The position numbers were made by a program, and so were the translations under genes. From the NCBI GenBank assembly GCA_020725545.1, contig DYEV01000030.1:124001-188000 (forward strand): a stretch of 64,000 bases of DNA, written 5' to 3'. This DNA is from Desulfobacca sp. (GTDB lineage: Bacteria; Desulfobacterota; Desulfobaccia; Desulfobaccales; Desulfobaccaceae). A model generated the notes under the pieces. It searched no databases. It was not told the DNA's origin and saw nothing but the letters and a program-made list of their open reading frames with translations. Position 1 is the first letter of the stretch; every line of letters begins with the position of its first letter. Shown in pieces: positions 54,592 through 63,807 of the stretch.

Positions 54592-54890
54592 GCGTTCCAC
54601 TCAGGACACCCCTGGCTTAAAAGGCCTGAGAAAGGTCGCTTATTTTCCGTGGCCAATTATATTTTTGCTAAGCACCATCGCGAGTCAGCCGCATAGCGGG
54701 AGAGTCCACGGTTGCCGCAGAGGGCAGGCTTGGGTGGGCACAGAGGCCCGCCCCATTAAAAGGTACCTATCTCTCAGCAGCGGAAAAGCTGTTTAGGCTG
54801 GGATGGTTTATTGCCTGACCACTAATAATGACCCCTGGCGACTCTTTCTCGTGGGGGTCACGAGGTGACAACAGCAAAAACGATAGCACC
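54592..54890. other. Gap before dapF
   Basis: 54728-54754 carries CTTGGGTGGGCACAGAGGCCCGCCCC, a hairpin-forming word shared with 57525 and the 3' end of cobT. No gene recognised. Confidence 0.5.
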
Positions 54891-55715
54891 ATGAACCGTC
54901 TTCCTTTCTGGAAAATGCAAGGCAGCGGCAATGATTTTATCCTCGTTGACCACCGCCAACCGGTAATTACCGAAGGCGACCGGGTGGCGTGGGTAAAGAA
55001 GCTCTGCGCCCCCAAGTTCGGCGTCGGCGCTGATGGCCTGATCCTGATTGAACCTTCCACCAGGGCGGATTTCCGTTGGCGCTTCTATAACGCCGACGCT
55101 TCCGAAGCGGAGATGTGTGGCAATGGCGGCCGCTGCGCCGCCCGTTTTGCCTTTCTCCAAGGTATGGCTCAGGAGGACCTGGCTTTTGAAACCCTGGCCG
55201 GCATAATCCATGCCCAAGTCCGGGGCCGCCGCGTCAAATTAGAGTTGAGCCCGCCCCACAGCATGCAGCTCAACCTCGAGATTCCCGTCGGCCCAGAGGT
55301 CTGGTATGGCCATTTTATCAATACCGGGGTGCCCCATGTCGTTATCCCGGTGGCAGACCTGGCCGAAATACCGGTAGCAGAAATCGGCCGGGCCATCCGC
55401 TTTCACCCGCTCTTTCAGCCGGCCGGCACCAATGTGAATTTTGTCAGTGTGCTCGGCCCCCAAGAGATTGCCATCCGCACGTATGAACGGGGGGTGGAGG
55501 CGGAAACCCTGGCCTGCGGCACCGGTTCCGTGGCCGCAGCGCTCATCACGGCGGCGCTGCACAACCTTTCTGCCCCTCTGGCTGTGCACCCCAAGAGCGG
55601 CGAAACCTTAAATATCTATTTTACCCGGCAGTCCAGTGGATTTGACTCGGTTTTTCTGGAAGGCGAGGCCGTCGTCGTCTTCCAGGGCGAAGTGTGGTTA
55701 GATGAATTGTGGTAA
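54891..55715 (+). CDS. dapF: Diaminopimelate epimerase
   Basis: 274 residues. The two catalytic cysteines are Cys76 (MCGNGGRC) and Cys209 (ACGTGS); GSGNDFILVD starts the fold. Interconverts LL- and meso-DAP. ATG 54891 gives the family N terminus; its ribosome site is weak. Confidence 0.96.
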   Translation: MNRLPFWKMQGSGNDFILVDHRQPVITEGDRVAWVKKLCAPKFGVGADGLILIEPSTRADFRWRFYNADASEAEMCGNGGRCAARFAFLQGMAQEDLAFETLAGIIHAQVRGRRVKLELSPPHSMQLNLEIPVGPEVWYGHFINTGVPHVVIPVADLAEIPVAEIGRAIRFHPLFQPAGTNVNFVSVLGPQEIAIRTYERGVEAETLACGTGSVAAALITAALHNLSAPLAVHPKSGETLNIYFTRQSSGFDSVFLEGEAVVVFQGEVWLDELW

Positions 55716-55727
55716 GGAGGAAAAGGC

Positions 55728-56600
55728 ATGATCCAAGGAGCAATTGTCGCCATCGTCACCCCCTTTAAAAATGGCCAGGTGGACGAAGACAAGTACCGGG
55801 AACTCATCGAGTTCCAGATCGAACATGGCACTCACGGCATCGTTCCCTGCGGCACCACGGGGGAATCGGCCACCCTGTCCCACCAAGAACATAAACGGGT
55901 AGTGGAAATCTGCTTGGATCAGGTGAAAAAACGCGTTCCGGTCATTGCCGGCACCGGGTCCAACAACACCGCCGAAGCCTTGGAACTTACCAAACATGCC
56001 GAAGCTGCTGGCGCCGATGCTGCCCTGATGATCTCCCCGTATTACAATAAACCCACCCAGGAGGGGATTTATCAGCATTTCAAGCTGATCGCCGAGAATA
56101 CCAAGATCCCCATCATCGTCTACAATGTCCCAGGCCGGACTGCCCTGAACATGCTGCCGGAAACCGTGGCCCGGTTGGCCCAGTTTCCCAACATCATCGG
56201 CATCAAAGAGGCCACCGGCGATCTGAATCAAGGCGCCAAGGTCATCTTACTCTGCCCCGATGATTTCATCGTCCTCTCCGGTGATGACTTTACCGCCTTT
56301 CCACTCATGTGCATCGGCGGCCGAGGGGTTATTTCGGTGACCTCGAATGTGGTCCCTCAGGATATGGCCGGGATGTGCAACGCCTTTTTGGCCGGCGACT
56401 ATGCCAAGGCCAAAGCTTTGCATTACAAGATGTTCCCGCTGATGGAAGCCATGTTTTTTGAGACTAATCCGGTGCCGGCCAAGACGGCCCTAAAACTGCT
56501 GGGCAAAATCAATGGCGAAGTGCGTCTGCCGCTGTGCGCCATGTCACCAGCAAACGAAGAAAGGCTCCGCCTGGTGATGAGCCAATACGGCTTGCTGTAA
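55728..56600 (+). CDS. dapA: 4-hydroxy-tetrahydrodipicolinate synthase
   Basis: 290 residues. Schiff-base Lys160 in IIGIKEATGD, Tyr132 in VYNVPGRT and the CGTTGESATL loop are present. Condenses pyruvate and aspartate semialdehyde. AAGGAGG is seven bases before the ATG and 12 bases after dapF. Confidence 0.97.
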   Translation: MIQGAIVAIVTPFKNGQVDEDKYRELIEFQIEHGTHGIVPCGTTGESATLSHQEHKRVVEICLDQVKKRVPVIAGTGSNNTAEALELTKHAEAAGADAALMISPYYNKPTQEGIYQHFKLIAENTKIPIIVYNVPGRTALNMLPETVARLAQFPNIIGIKEATGDLNQGAKVILLCPDDFIVLSGDDFTAFPLMCIGGRGVISVTSNVVPQDMAGMCNAFLAGDYAKAKALHYKMFPLMEAMFFETNPVPAKTALKLLGKINGEVRLPLCAMSPANEERLRLVMSQYGLL

Positions 56601-56650
56601 GCCTCCAGCGGTGATTCTGTTTCCTGCCAGAGCTTGACCAGAGGTGTCCT

Positions 56651-57454
56651 ATGATTAAAACCATCGTCGCTGGGGCGGCTGGCCGGATGGGCGGCCGCAT
56701 TATCCATATGCTGGAGGAGGCCCAGGACATTACCTTGGTTGCGGCCTTTGAACAGGCCGGCAACCCCGCCGTGGGGCGGGACATCGGCGAAGTGGTGGGC
56801 CTCCCCCATAAAAATCTTCCCGTGGCCGGCAGTTTGGCCGAAGTCCTGGCGGCTGGCGAGGTCCTCATTGACTTCACCAATCCCGAGGCTTCCCTGGAAA
56901 ATCTGCGGCAGGCAGCCGCCGCCGGGAAGGCCGTGGTCATCGGCACCACCGGCTTCCAACCCCAACAACTGGCCGAGGTGCGGGCCTTGGCTGCTAAGAC
57001 CCGGATTGTCTTGGCCCCCAACATGAGCGTCGGCGTTAACCTCATGTTTAAAGTGGTGGCCGACATTGCCAGAGTGCTGAGTTCGGGCTATGATATCGAG
57101 ATTGTCGAAGCCCACCACCGCCTGAAAAAAGACGCGCCCAGCGGCACCGCCATGAAATTGGCGCAAGTCATTGCCGAAGCCTTGCAGCGCAATCTGGACG
57201 AGGTGGCCGTGTACGAACGCCAAGGCATGATCGGCCAGCGTACCGACGCCGAGATCGGCATCCAGACGGTCCGGGCCGGTGACATCGTCGGCGAGCATAC
57301 CGTCTTGTTCGGCGGCATCGGCGAACGCCTGGAGATCATTCACCGGGCCCACAATCGGGATAACTTTGCCCGGGGCGCAGTCCGGGCCGCCCGCTGGCTC
57401 GTGGCCCAGCCGTTGGGGCTCTATGATATGCAGGATGTTTTGGGATTGAAATAA
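56651..57454 (+). CDS. dapB: 4-hydroxy-tetrahydrodipicolinate reductase
   Basis: 267 residues. GAAGRMGGRI dinucleotide motif, GTTGF, and EAHHRLKKDAPSGTAMK with catalytic His and Lys. Reduces HTPA to tetrahydrodipicolinate, the DapL substrate. Confidence 0.97.
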   Translation: MIKTIVAGAAGRMGGRIIHMLEEAQDITLVAAFEQAGNPAVGRDIGEVVGLPHKNLPVAGSLAEVLAAGEVLIDFTNPEASLENLRQAAAAGKAVVIGTTGFQPQQLAEVRALAAKTRIVLAPNMSVGVNLMFKVVADIARVLSSGYDIEIVEAHHRLKKDAPSGTAMKLAQVIAEALQRNLDEVAVYERQGMIGQRTDAEIGIQTVRAGDIVGEHTVLFGGIGERLEIIHRAHNRDNFARGAVRAARWLVAQPLGLYDMQDVLGLK

Positions 57455-57802
57455 CCCAAACGAACGAACGCTCTTGGCAAGCCGACCATTGTGTCCCGTA
57501 ACAATCCAGGCTTGCTGAATAGATCAGGCTTGGGTGGGCACGGAGGCCCACCCCTCCACAAAACCAATCTCCCTGCTCGGTGCCCAGGACTCTTAAGGCT
57601 CATGGGGTTTATTTGCCGATAACTGCCAACTGCTGCCAAAAAGCTTGCAACTGGCAACTATACATTTGCTTCCGTCGCTCCCCACTTGGAGGAAAAATAG
57701 TCTTGTTAAATAACTTTAACAGCCTAGACTCCGGCTCCACCCGCTTGGGGGAGAATGGGACGTGGTGAAGGGAGAAACCTTGCCGGTTGCTGGCAACCTG
57801 GC
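57455..57802. other. Gap after dapB with repeat words
   Basis: 57525-57554 holds CTTGGGTGGGCACGGAGGCCCACCCC (shared with 54728), and 57620-57662 has CAACTGCTGCC / GCAACTGGCAACT words. No gene seen; a promoter for the FAH gene may lie near 57705. Confidence 0.5.
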
Positions 57803-58618
57803 ATGACGACTACCATGCGGTGCCTTCGCTATTTCTATCAGGATCAGAGTCATTACGGCGTTCTCGAGGGCGATCAGGTTCAGCCTCTGGCAGCGCCGCC
57901 GTTTACCGGCGGTCGTCCGGTCGGCAAGCCCCTGCCGCTGGCAGCCGTTCAACTGCTGGCGCCGTGCGAGCCCAGCAAGATCATTGCCCTGGGCCTAAAT
58001 TATCGGGATCATGCCGCAGAGATGCGCATGGCCTTGCCCGAAGAGCCGCTCATCTTCATGAAGCCCTCCACCAGCGTCATCGGTCCGGGAGCGCCCATCC
58101 TCCTGCCGGCCCAATCCCGACGGGTGGATTATGAAGCGGAGCTTGCCGTGGTAATCGGCCGGCTGGCCCGGAAAGTGCCGGTTGCCGATGCCCACCACTA
58201 TATCTGGGGCTATACCTGTTTGAATGACGTTACCGCCCGGGACCTGCAGAAAAAAGATGGCCAGTTTACCCGGTCCAAAAGCTTTGATACTTTTGCGCCC
58301 ATCGGTCCCTGGATTGAGACGGTCCTGCCAGCCCCGGACCTGGTAACGGTCGAGGCCTATGTGAATGGCGACCGCCGGCAGCACAGCCATATCGGCAACC
58401 TGGTGTTCGGCGTGCCCGTGCTGGTGAGTTTTATCTCGCATATTATGACCCTCTTACCGGGCGATGTCATCGCCACCGGCACGCCCTCGGGCGTTGGCCC
58501 CCTCCACCCCGGCGACGTGGTGGAGATTCGGGTAGGTGGCATCGGCAGTCTAGGCAATCCCGTGGTCAAAGATGAAGATTCTGGTAGTCCTGGCCCATCC
58601 CAATCCGGCCAGCTTTAA
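57803..58618 (+). CDS. Fumarylacetoacetate hydrolase-family protein
   Basis: About 271 residues. LGLNYRDHAAE, DYEAELAVVIG, YTCLNDVTARDLQ and GDVIATGTPSGVG match FAH-family hydrolases, decarboxylases and isomerases (acylpyruvase type). Metal-binding Glu/Asp residues are in the second motif. Start could be ATG 57803 or 57815. The last 47 bases overlap the following gene. Inserted within the dap run; link to lysine synthesis unclear. Confidence 0.88.
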   Translation: MTTTMRCLRYFYQDQSHYGVLEGDQVQPLAAPPFTGGRPVGKPLPLAAVQLLAPCEPSKIIALGLNYRDHAAEMRMALPEEPLIFMKPSTSVIGPGAPILLPAQSRRVDYEAELAVVIGRLARKVPVADAHHYIWGYTCLNDVTARDLQKKDGQFTRSKSFDTFAPIGPWIETVLPAPDLVTVEAYVNGDRRQHSHIGNLVFGVPVLVSFISHIMTLLPGDVIATGTPSGVGPLHPGDVVEIRVGGIGSLGNPVVKDEDSGSPGPSQSGQL

Positions 58619-59162
58619 CGGGGCCATCGCCCAAACCGTGGTCCAGACCCTGACGGCCGACGGCCATGAGGTCAGGTTCCACGATCTGTATGCGCAAGGC
58701 TTCGATCCGGTCCTGACAGCCGCCGAGATCCGCAAGGATGCAGTCCTGCCACCGCTGGTGGCCCAACACATCGCCGATCTTGTGGCGGCCGACGGCATTG
58801 TCATCGTCCACCCCTCTTGGTGGGGCCAGCCGCCAGCCATCCTCAAGGGCTGGCTCGACCGGGTTCTGCGCCTGGACATCGCCTATCATCTGCCGGGCCC
58901 GGCCGGCTCCGGCACCCCCCAGGGGCTCCTCCGGGCCGCCGCGGCGGTGGTCTTCACCACATCCAACACGCCGCCATTGCGCGAAATCGACCTGTATGGC
59001 GATCCCTTGCAAAACATCTGGGAAAATTGTATCTTTCGGGTCTGTGGCGTTACCCGGTTTTTCCGTAAGAACTTCGCCGTCATAGCCATGAGTACGCCGG
59101 CCCAACGCCAGCTCTGGCTGGACGAGGTCGTCAAGATCATTCGAGGCTCTTTTACCCCTTGA
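58572..59162 (+). CDS. NAD(P)H dehydrogenase (quinone), flavodoxin-fold
   Basis: 196 residues of the MdaB/KefF/NQO family. LAHPNPASFN is the FMN phosphate loop; PSWWGQPPAILKGW and the GxP-type loops follow. It would reduce quinones or aromatic electron acceptors by two electrons. It overlaps the FAH gene by 47 bases, an unusually long overlap, and precedes dapL by 26 bases. Confidence 0.88.
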   Translation: MKILVVLAHPNPASFNGAIAQTVVQTLTADGHEVRFHDLYAQGFDPVLTAAEIRKDAVLPPLVAQHIADLVAADGIVIVHPSWWGQPPAILKGWLDRVLRLDIAYHLPGPAGSGTPQGLLRAAAAVVFTTSNTPPLREIDLYGDPLQNIWENCIFRVCGVTRFFRKNFAVIAMSTPAQRQLWLDEVVKIIRGSFTP

Positions 59163-59188
59163 AAAATTTAGGAAAGGTATAACGTTCT

Positions 59189-60355
59189 ATGCCCGTGTGT
59201 GAATTTGCCGAACGACTCAAGCAGTTGCCCCCCTATCTTTTTAAGGAGATCGACCGCGTCAAAGAAGAAGTCAAGGCCCGGGGGGTGGATATCATCGATC
59301 TGGGCGTCGGCGATCCGGATCTGCCGACCCCGGATTTTATTATTGCCGCCCTGCAGCGGGCCGTCGAGGATCCCAGTACGCACCGCTATCCCTCCTATTC
59401 CGGCATGAACAACTTCCGGGAAGCGGTGGCGCGCTGGTATGAACGCCGCTTTGGCGTCGAGTTAGACCCGGAACGGGAAGTGGTGACCCTCATCGGTTCC
59501 AAAGAGGGGATCGCCCATCTCCCGCTGGCCTTTAACAATCCCGGTGACCTCAATCTGGCCACCAGCCCCGCCTATCCGGTCTATCACATCGGCACCCTGT
59601 TTGCCGGGGCCCGGACCCATTTTCTGCCTTTGCTCGCGGAAAACAATTTCCTGCCGGACCTGCAGCAGGTCTCCGGGGAAGTGGCCCGCCAGGCCAAGCT
59701 GCTCTTCTTTAATTATCCCAACAACCCCACGGCGGCAGTGGCGGATCCGGCCTTCTTCGCCCAAGTGGTGCAATTCTGTCAGGAACATAATATCGTTGCC
59801 GTCCACGACGCCGCCTATACGGAGATGGCCTATGACGGCTACTCTCCCGCCAGTTTTTTGCAGACCCCCGGCGCCAAAGAGTTGGGCATCGAATTCCACT
59901 CGCTCTCCAAAACCTATAACATGACTGGCTGGCGCTTGGGTTTTGCCGTGGGCCAGGCCAAGATCATCGAGGGCCTGGGCAAGATTAAGAGCAACATTGA
60001 CTCCGGCGTCTTTAATGCCATCCAATACGCCGGCATCGCCGCTCTGGATTCCGACCAATCCATAGTTCTCGAAAACTGCCGCATCCTCCAGGAACGCCGG
60101 GATATCCTGGTGGCCGGCCTAAAAAAGTTGGGCTACCGGGTCACGGCCCCCAAGGCCACTTTTTACGTCTGGCTGCCCACTCCCACCGGCCTGAGTTCGG
60201 CCCAATTCACTTCCCTTCTCCTGGAGCAGGCCGGCATCGTCACAACGCCAGGCAATGGCTTCGGCGCGCCCGGCGAAGGGTATGTCCGCTTGGCTCTCAC
60301 CGTCCCGGCGGCCCGGATCGAGGAAGCTCTGGCCCGACTGGCACGGCTGGGTTAA
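59189..60355 (+). CDS. dapL: LL-diaminopimelate aminotransferase
   Basis: 388-residue fold-type I aminotransferase. ELxxRLxxLPPYLF start, IIDLGVGDPDLPTP, HDAAYTEM and SLSKTYNMTGWRLGF with the PLP Lys are DapL features. It turns tetrahydrodipicolinate into LL-DAP in one step, skipping DapD/C/E. Together with dapA, dapB, dapF and lysA it gives a full route. Confidence 0.93.
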   Translation: MPVCEFAERLKQLPPYLFKEIDRVKEEVKARGVDIIDLGVGDPDLPTPDFIIAALQRAVEDPSTHRYPSYSGMNNFREAVARWYERRFGVELDPEREVVTLIGSKEGIAHLPLAFNNPGDLNLATSPAYPVYHIGTLFAGARTHFLPLLAENNFLPDLQQVSGEVARQAKLLFFNYPNNPTAAVADPAFFAQVVQFCQEHNIVAVHDAAYTEMAYDGYSPASFLQTPGAKELGIEFHSLSKTYNMTGWRLGFAVGQAKIIEGLGKIKSNIDSGVFNAIQYAGIAALDSDQSIVLENCRILQERRDILVAGLKKLGYRVTAPKATFYVWLPTPTGLSSAQFTSLLLEQAGIVTTPGNGFGAPGEGYVRLALTVPAARIEEALARLARLG

Positions 60356-60428
60356 CCAGTCTGCTATCATGCCGACGATTGGCAGCCGGCCCGGCCGGCG
60401 CCAGCCGTCGCCCCTATGAAAGGTTTTT

Positions 60429-60908
60429 ATGACAACATCCCTGGAACAAGCCCAGCTCCTCATGCCCGCGGTCCAAAAGCTGGCGGATGCGGCTTATGAC
60501 CCCTTAACGGCCCAGTATCCATCCCTGGCACTCCTCTTGGCCCAGGTGCCGCGCAGCCGCTGGCAATTCTTTTTTATTACCACCGGCATCGGCGTCAGCC
60601 TCCTCTTGGCGCCGGTCCAAGTGGCTCCGACCGACCAGGACCAGGTCTGTGACACCGTGGACGCGGCCCTAGCCGCCTGGCATCCCCAAGGGCATGATGC
60701 CTTGGGGGATTTCCTGAAATTCATTAAAGACCGCATGGACCAGGATGTGGAGTTGCCAGCGGCCATCGGCTCCTGGCTGGTGTGGAACTTGAAACAGTCC
60801 CAGCCTTCGGAGGAAGAGTTGACGCTGGCCTGGCCCTTGGGGCTCTTTTTTCTGCACAGCTTCAAGGATTGGTGGGATACGGAGACAGACGACGCCCCCT
60901 CGCACTAG
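60429..60908 (+). CDS. Hypothetical protein, unrecognised
   Basis: 159 residues, acidic, Trp- and Leu-rich, no signal peptide, no certain membrane segment (FFFITTGIGVSLLLAPV around 48-64 is hydrophobic). Codon use fits the genome and it is 73 bases after dapL. No family recognised. Confidence 0.65.
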   Translation: MTTSLEQAQLLMPAVQKLADAAYDPLTAQYPSLALLLAQVPRSRWQFFFITTGIGVSLLLAPVQVAPTDQDQVCDTVDAALAAWHPQGHDALGDFLKFIKDRMDQDVELPAAIGSWLVWNLKQSQPSEEELTLAWPLGLFFLHSFKDWWDTETDDAPSH

Positions 60909-61026
60909 CAGGTTGATGCAGAGGGATGTTCTACCAATGAGCTTTCACATGGACCGCTATCATTTATTCCCCTCTTCGCCCACTCGCGGCGCCAGAGGGG
61001 CAGGGTGAGGGGAAAAATCGCCGGTT

Positions 61027-61180
61027 GCTGGCAAACTGGTCTTAGGGGAGGGGCCAGGGAGCCCAGCCTTGCCTCCTTTCCAAACATCTCCTGGACCCCA
61101 ACCAGACCTTTTGGCTGGTCCCAAAGGCAGGAAAAGGGATTTGCTCTTCCCTGCCGAGAATCAAGGGCTTTTTTCAGCAG
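61027..61180. repeat. Dispersed repeat family 2, copy
   Basis: AGGGGAGGGGCCAGGG, then CCAACC-CCTTTTGGC, GGAAAAGGGATTTG and GCCGAGAATCAAGGG repeat the block order of the copy at 39969. The gap 60909-61275 holds nothing else. Confidence 0.7.
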
Positions 61181-61275
61181 CCCGCAAGCGGGAAGAGGAA
61201 GGCTCGCTCAGCACCACCCTCCGACCCTGACGGTCTAACGATCATTTATTTTGGCAGCCTCGAAACCCAAAAAGC

Positions 61276-61803
61276 ATGATGCCTCCTGACGCCTCCAGCC
61301 GCCGCCCCGAACCCCGCTGGCACACTGCCTACATCGGTCTGGGGTCCAACCTGCATGATCCCGCGGCCCAATTGGATGAAGCCTGTCGGCGTCTGGCCCT
61401 GCTGCCCGGCGTGGTGCTCACCAAGGTGTCGTCTTATTACGCCACGCCGCCGGTGGGCGTGCGGGACCAGCCTTGGTTTGTCAATGCCGTGGCAGCCATC
61501 CGGACCACCCTGACTGCCGAAGACCTCTTGGCGGCCTTATTGCACCTGGAAGCGGCAATGGGCCGGGTCCGAACTCAGCGGTGGGGGCCGCGTCTTGTGG
61601 ATCTGGATATTTTGTTGTATGATAATGACGTTATTCATACTGACAGGCTTCAGGTCCCCCATCCGGAAATGGCCTCCCGAGGCTTTGTCCTCGTGCCCCT
61701 GGCGGAAATTGCTCCCGAGGCCTATCACCCGGTACTGCACCAGACCATAAGGCAATTGCTGGCCCAATTGCCTGCCGAGGCAAAAGAGGCCCATAAACTT
61801 TGA
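61276..61803 (+). CDS. folK: 2-amino-4-hydroxy-6-hydroxymethyldihydropteridine diphosphokinase
   Basis: 175 residues. YIGLGSNLHDP, QPWFVNAVAAI and RWGPRLVDLDILLYD are HPPK signatures, with the two metal-binding Asp in the last. Activates pterin for folate synthesis. No folP or folB nearby. Confidence 0.94.
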   Translation: MMPPDASSRRPEPRWHTAYIGLGSNLHDPAAQLDEACRRLALLPGVVLTKVSSYYATPPVGVRDQPWFVNAVAAIRTTLTAEDLLAALLHLEAAMGRVRTQRWGPRLVDLDILLYDNDVIHTDRLQVPHPEMASRGFVLVPLAEIAPEAYHPVLHQTIRQLLAQLPAEAKEAHKL

Positions 61804-61810
61804 GGTTCCC

Positions 61811-62065
61811 GTGGTCCGTTTGGTCATCTTAGCCCTAACCGGCTACCTGGGCTATAAAGCCCTGCAGAAAGTGCTGCCCTGGTTCTGGCGCCCGCAGATT
61901 CCCCCCCAACGTCCCCAACCCGAGGTGCGAGCCGATGAGCTGGTGCAAGACCCGGTCTGCAAGGTCTTTATCCCCAGGCGCAACGCCTTGGTTGCCCGGA
62001 AACAGGACCAGGATTTCTTCTTTTGTTCCGAAGGCTGCCGGAAAAAATTCCTAAAGAATGCCTAA
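61811..62065 (+). CDS. Small membrane-anchored YHS/TRASH-like metal-binding protein
   Basis: 84 residues from GTG. A membrane helix (about 1-25) precedes a short domain with DPVCKVFIP and FFCSEGCRKKF. The Cys pattern (C-x..-CSEGC) resembles YHS/TRASH domains that bind metals. It follows folK by seven bases. Confidence 0.75.
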   Translation: MVRLVILALTGYLGYKALQKVLPWFWRPQIPPQRPQPEVRADELVQDPVCKVFIPRRNALVARKQDQDFFFCSEGCRKKFLKNA

Positions 62066-62101
62066 TTACGCCCCCAAGTAGTCACTGCCGAGGAGATGCC
62101 C

Positions 62102-62761
62102 ATGAAATTTTTTATTGATTCTGCTCATCTGGACGAAATTCAGAAGGCCCACGCCCTGGGGCTGGTGGACGGCGTTACCACTAATCCGTCGCTGAGTGCC
62201 CAAGCCGGCCTGAAGGATATGGCCGCTTTCCATGATCAGATCCGCAAAATTTGTGAGTTGGTCCAGGCACCGGTCAGTGCTGAGGTGGTAACCACCACAG
62301 CCGCCGACATGATCACCGAAGCCAAAACCTTGGCCAAAATCCACGAACAGGTGGTGGTCAAGATCCCCATGACCCCCGACGGCCTGAAAGCTACCCATGC
62401 CTTGGCCCGGGAAGGTGTCCGGGTCAACGTCACCCTGATTTTTCAGCCACTCCAGGCCATGTTGGCCGCCAAGGCCGGGGCCGCCTACGTCAGCCCTTTC
62501 ATCGGCCGTTTGGATGATATCTCTCAGACCGGCATGGATCTGGTGGAGCAGATCATGGCCATCTTTAACAACTACGGTTATGAGACCGAGGTGATTGTGG
62601 CCAGCATCCGCCATCCCCTGCACGTGCTGCAGGCGGCCTTGGCCGGCGCCGATATTGCCACCATCCCGTATAAAGTTATCCTGCAGCTTATTAATCATCC
62701 CTTGACGGATATCGGCCTGGCAAAATTTCTGGAAGATTGGAAAAAAGCACAAAAATCCTGA
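62102..62761 (+). CDS. tal: Transaldolase / fructose-6-phosphate aldolase family
   Basis: 219 residues, the short decameric type. [19 protein letters not shown] and Lys87 in VVKIPMT (Schiff base) are typical. The gene starts at ATG 62102 with AGGAG seven bases upstream; the ATG at 62096 is too close. Whether it acts as transaldolase (TalB-like reaction) or aldolase needs activity data. Confidence 0.92.
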   Translation: MKFFIDSAHLDEIQKAHALGLVDGVTTNPSLSAQAGLKDMAAFHDQIRKICELVQAPVSAEVVTTTAADMITEAKTLAKIHEQVVVKIPMTPDGLKATHALAREGVRVNVTLIFQPLQAMLAAKAGAAYVSPFIGRLDDISQTGMDLVEQIMAIFNNYGYETEVIVASIRHPLHVLQAALAGADIATIPYKVILQLINHPLTDIGLAKFLEDWKKAQKS

Positions 62762-62762
62762 T

Positions 62763-63332
62763 ATGAACTCCCGACCGTCCCCTTTCTGGAATCTGCCCAA
62801 CGCCCTAACAGTCCTGCGGATCGTGGCCATCCCAGTGCTCATTGGCCTGCTGTCTTTTCCGGGGCGGCTGGCCAGTTTTCTGGCCGCGCTGACCTTCCTG
62901 GCCGCCGGCATGACCGATCTGTTGGACGGCTTCCTGGCCCGGCGTCAACGCCTGGTGACCCGGGCCGGCAAGTTCATGGATCCGTTGGCCGATAAACTGT
63001 TGGTCTCCGCCGCCCTCATCATGCTCATCCCCTTGGGCCGGGTGGAAGCATGGTTGGTTTTTGTTATTATTGGCCGGGAAATCGCCGTCACCGGCCTGCG
63101 GGCCATTGCCGCAGCCGAAGGGCTGGTGATCGCCGCCGACCGCTGGGGCAAGCTGAAGACCATCATGCAAATGTCAGCCCTCTTTGCCCTCATCCTGCAT
63201 TATCCCTATGCGGCCATTAATTTTCAGCAGATCGGCACCGTTCTTATCTACCTCGCCGCCGTCATTACGGTGGCCTCCGGCTTCAGCTACTACTTTACCT
63301 TTTTCCACCCTACGTCTTCGACCCCGGCCTGA
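62763..63332 (+). CDS. pgsA: CDP-diacylglycerol-glycerol-3-phosphate 3-phosphatidyltransferase
   Basis: 189 residues with about five membrane helices. The CDP-alcohol phosphotransferase motif reads TDLLDGFLARRQRLVTRAGKF MDPLADK split over about 50-75, with the four Asp. Makes phosphatidylglycerol phosphate. Its ATG is one base after the transaldolase stop with no own ribosome site, so translational coupling is likely. Confidence 0.94.
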   Translation: MNSRPSPFWNLPNALTVLRIVAIPVLIGLLSFPGRLASFLAALTFLAAGMTDLLDGFLARRQRLVTRAGKFMDPLADKLLVSAALIMLIPLGRVEAWLVFVIIGREIAVTGLRAIAAAEGLVIAADRWGKLKTIMQMSALFALILHYPYAAINFQQIGTVLIYLAAVITVASGFSYYFTFFHPTSSTPA

Positions 63333-63400
63333 GCTGCTCTCGGTTCTAACCGGTGGCCATCCCGAAAGTCCTTAATTCCCTCGCCCCCTGGCAGGGAGAG

Positions 63401-63695
63401 CGACTGTCTAGCCTTGTCAAGGCTTAAGTGGCGCTGGCAGACCCCGAGATATAAGATTGTTCGCCCTCTTATCAGAGGGTATGCTGTACCCGCCATGCGC
63501 GGCGGCCACGGGCTGCCCTCTCGTGCAGGTCCAGCCGGCAAGTCTTGATTCCTTCCGCCGGTGGCGCCGGAATAGAGTTAAGTCGGTAGTCGCTGCCTTT
63601 CGGCTGCGCCACATCAACCCACCGGCTTGATATTATTTTTCGCAGGCTGAAGCCTGTGGCTACAGTACATAATTTAATAGTTAGCCACCCGGCCA
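63401..63695. repeat. Dispersed repeat family 1, copy B (about 295 bp)
   Basis: Same orientation as 16049-16322 and alignable end to end. Has a 21-base segment (about 63589-63609, TCGCTGCCTTTCGGCTGCGC) missing from copy A. GCAGGCTGAAGCCTG forms a hairpin. The gap 63333-63748 holds nothing else. Confidence 0.85.
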
Positions 63696-63748
63696 GCCTG
63701 GCAATTCCCTCTTCCCGGCACACCATCCTCGGCCTAACAGCAGTTGCC

Positions 63749-63777
63749 TTGACAAAAATTAGGAAAACTTGCATAGT
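63749..63777 (+). promoter_or_regulatory. Promoter for the gene at 63808
   Basis: TTGACA (63749-63754), 17 bases, CATAGT (63772-63777; 4 of 6 to consensus). ATG follows 31 bases later. Confidence 0.5.
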
Positions 63778-63807
63778 ACAATAAGATTTACTGTGAGGGA
63801 GAACATC

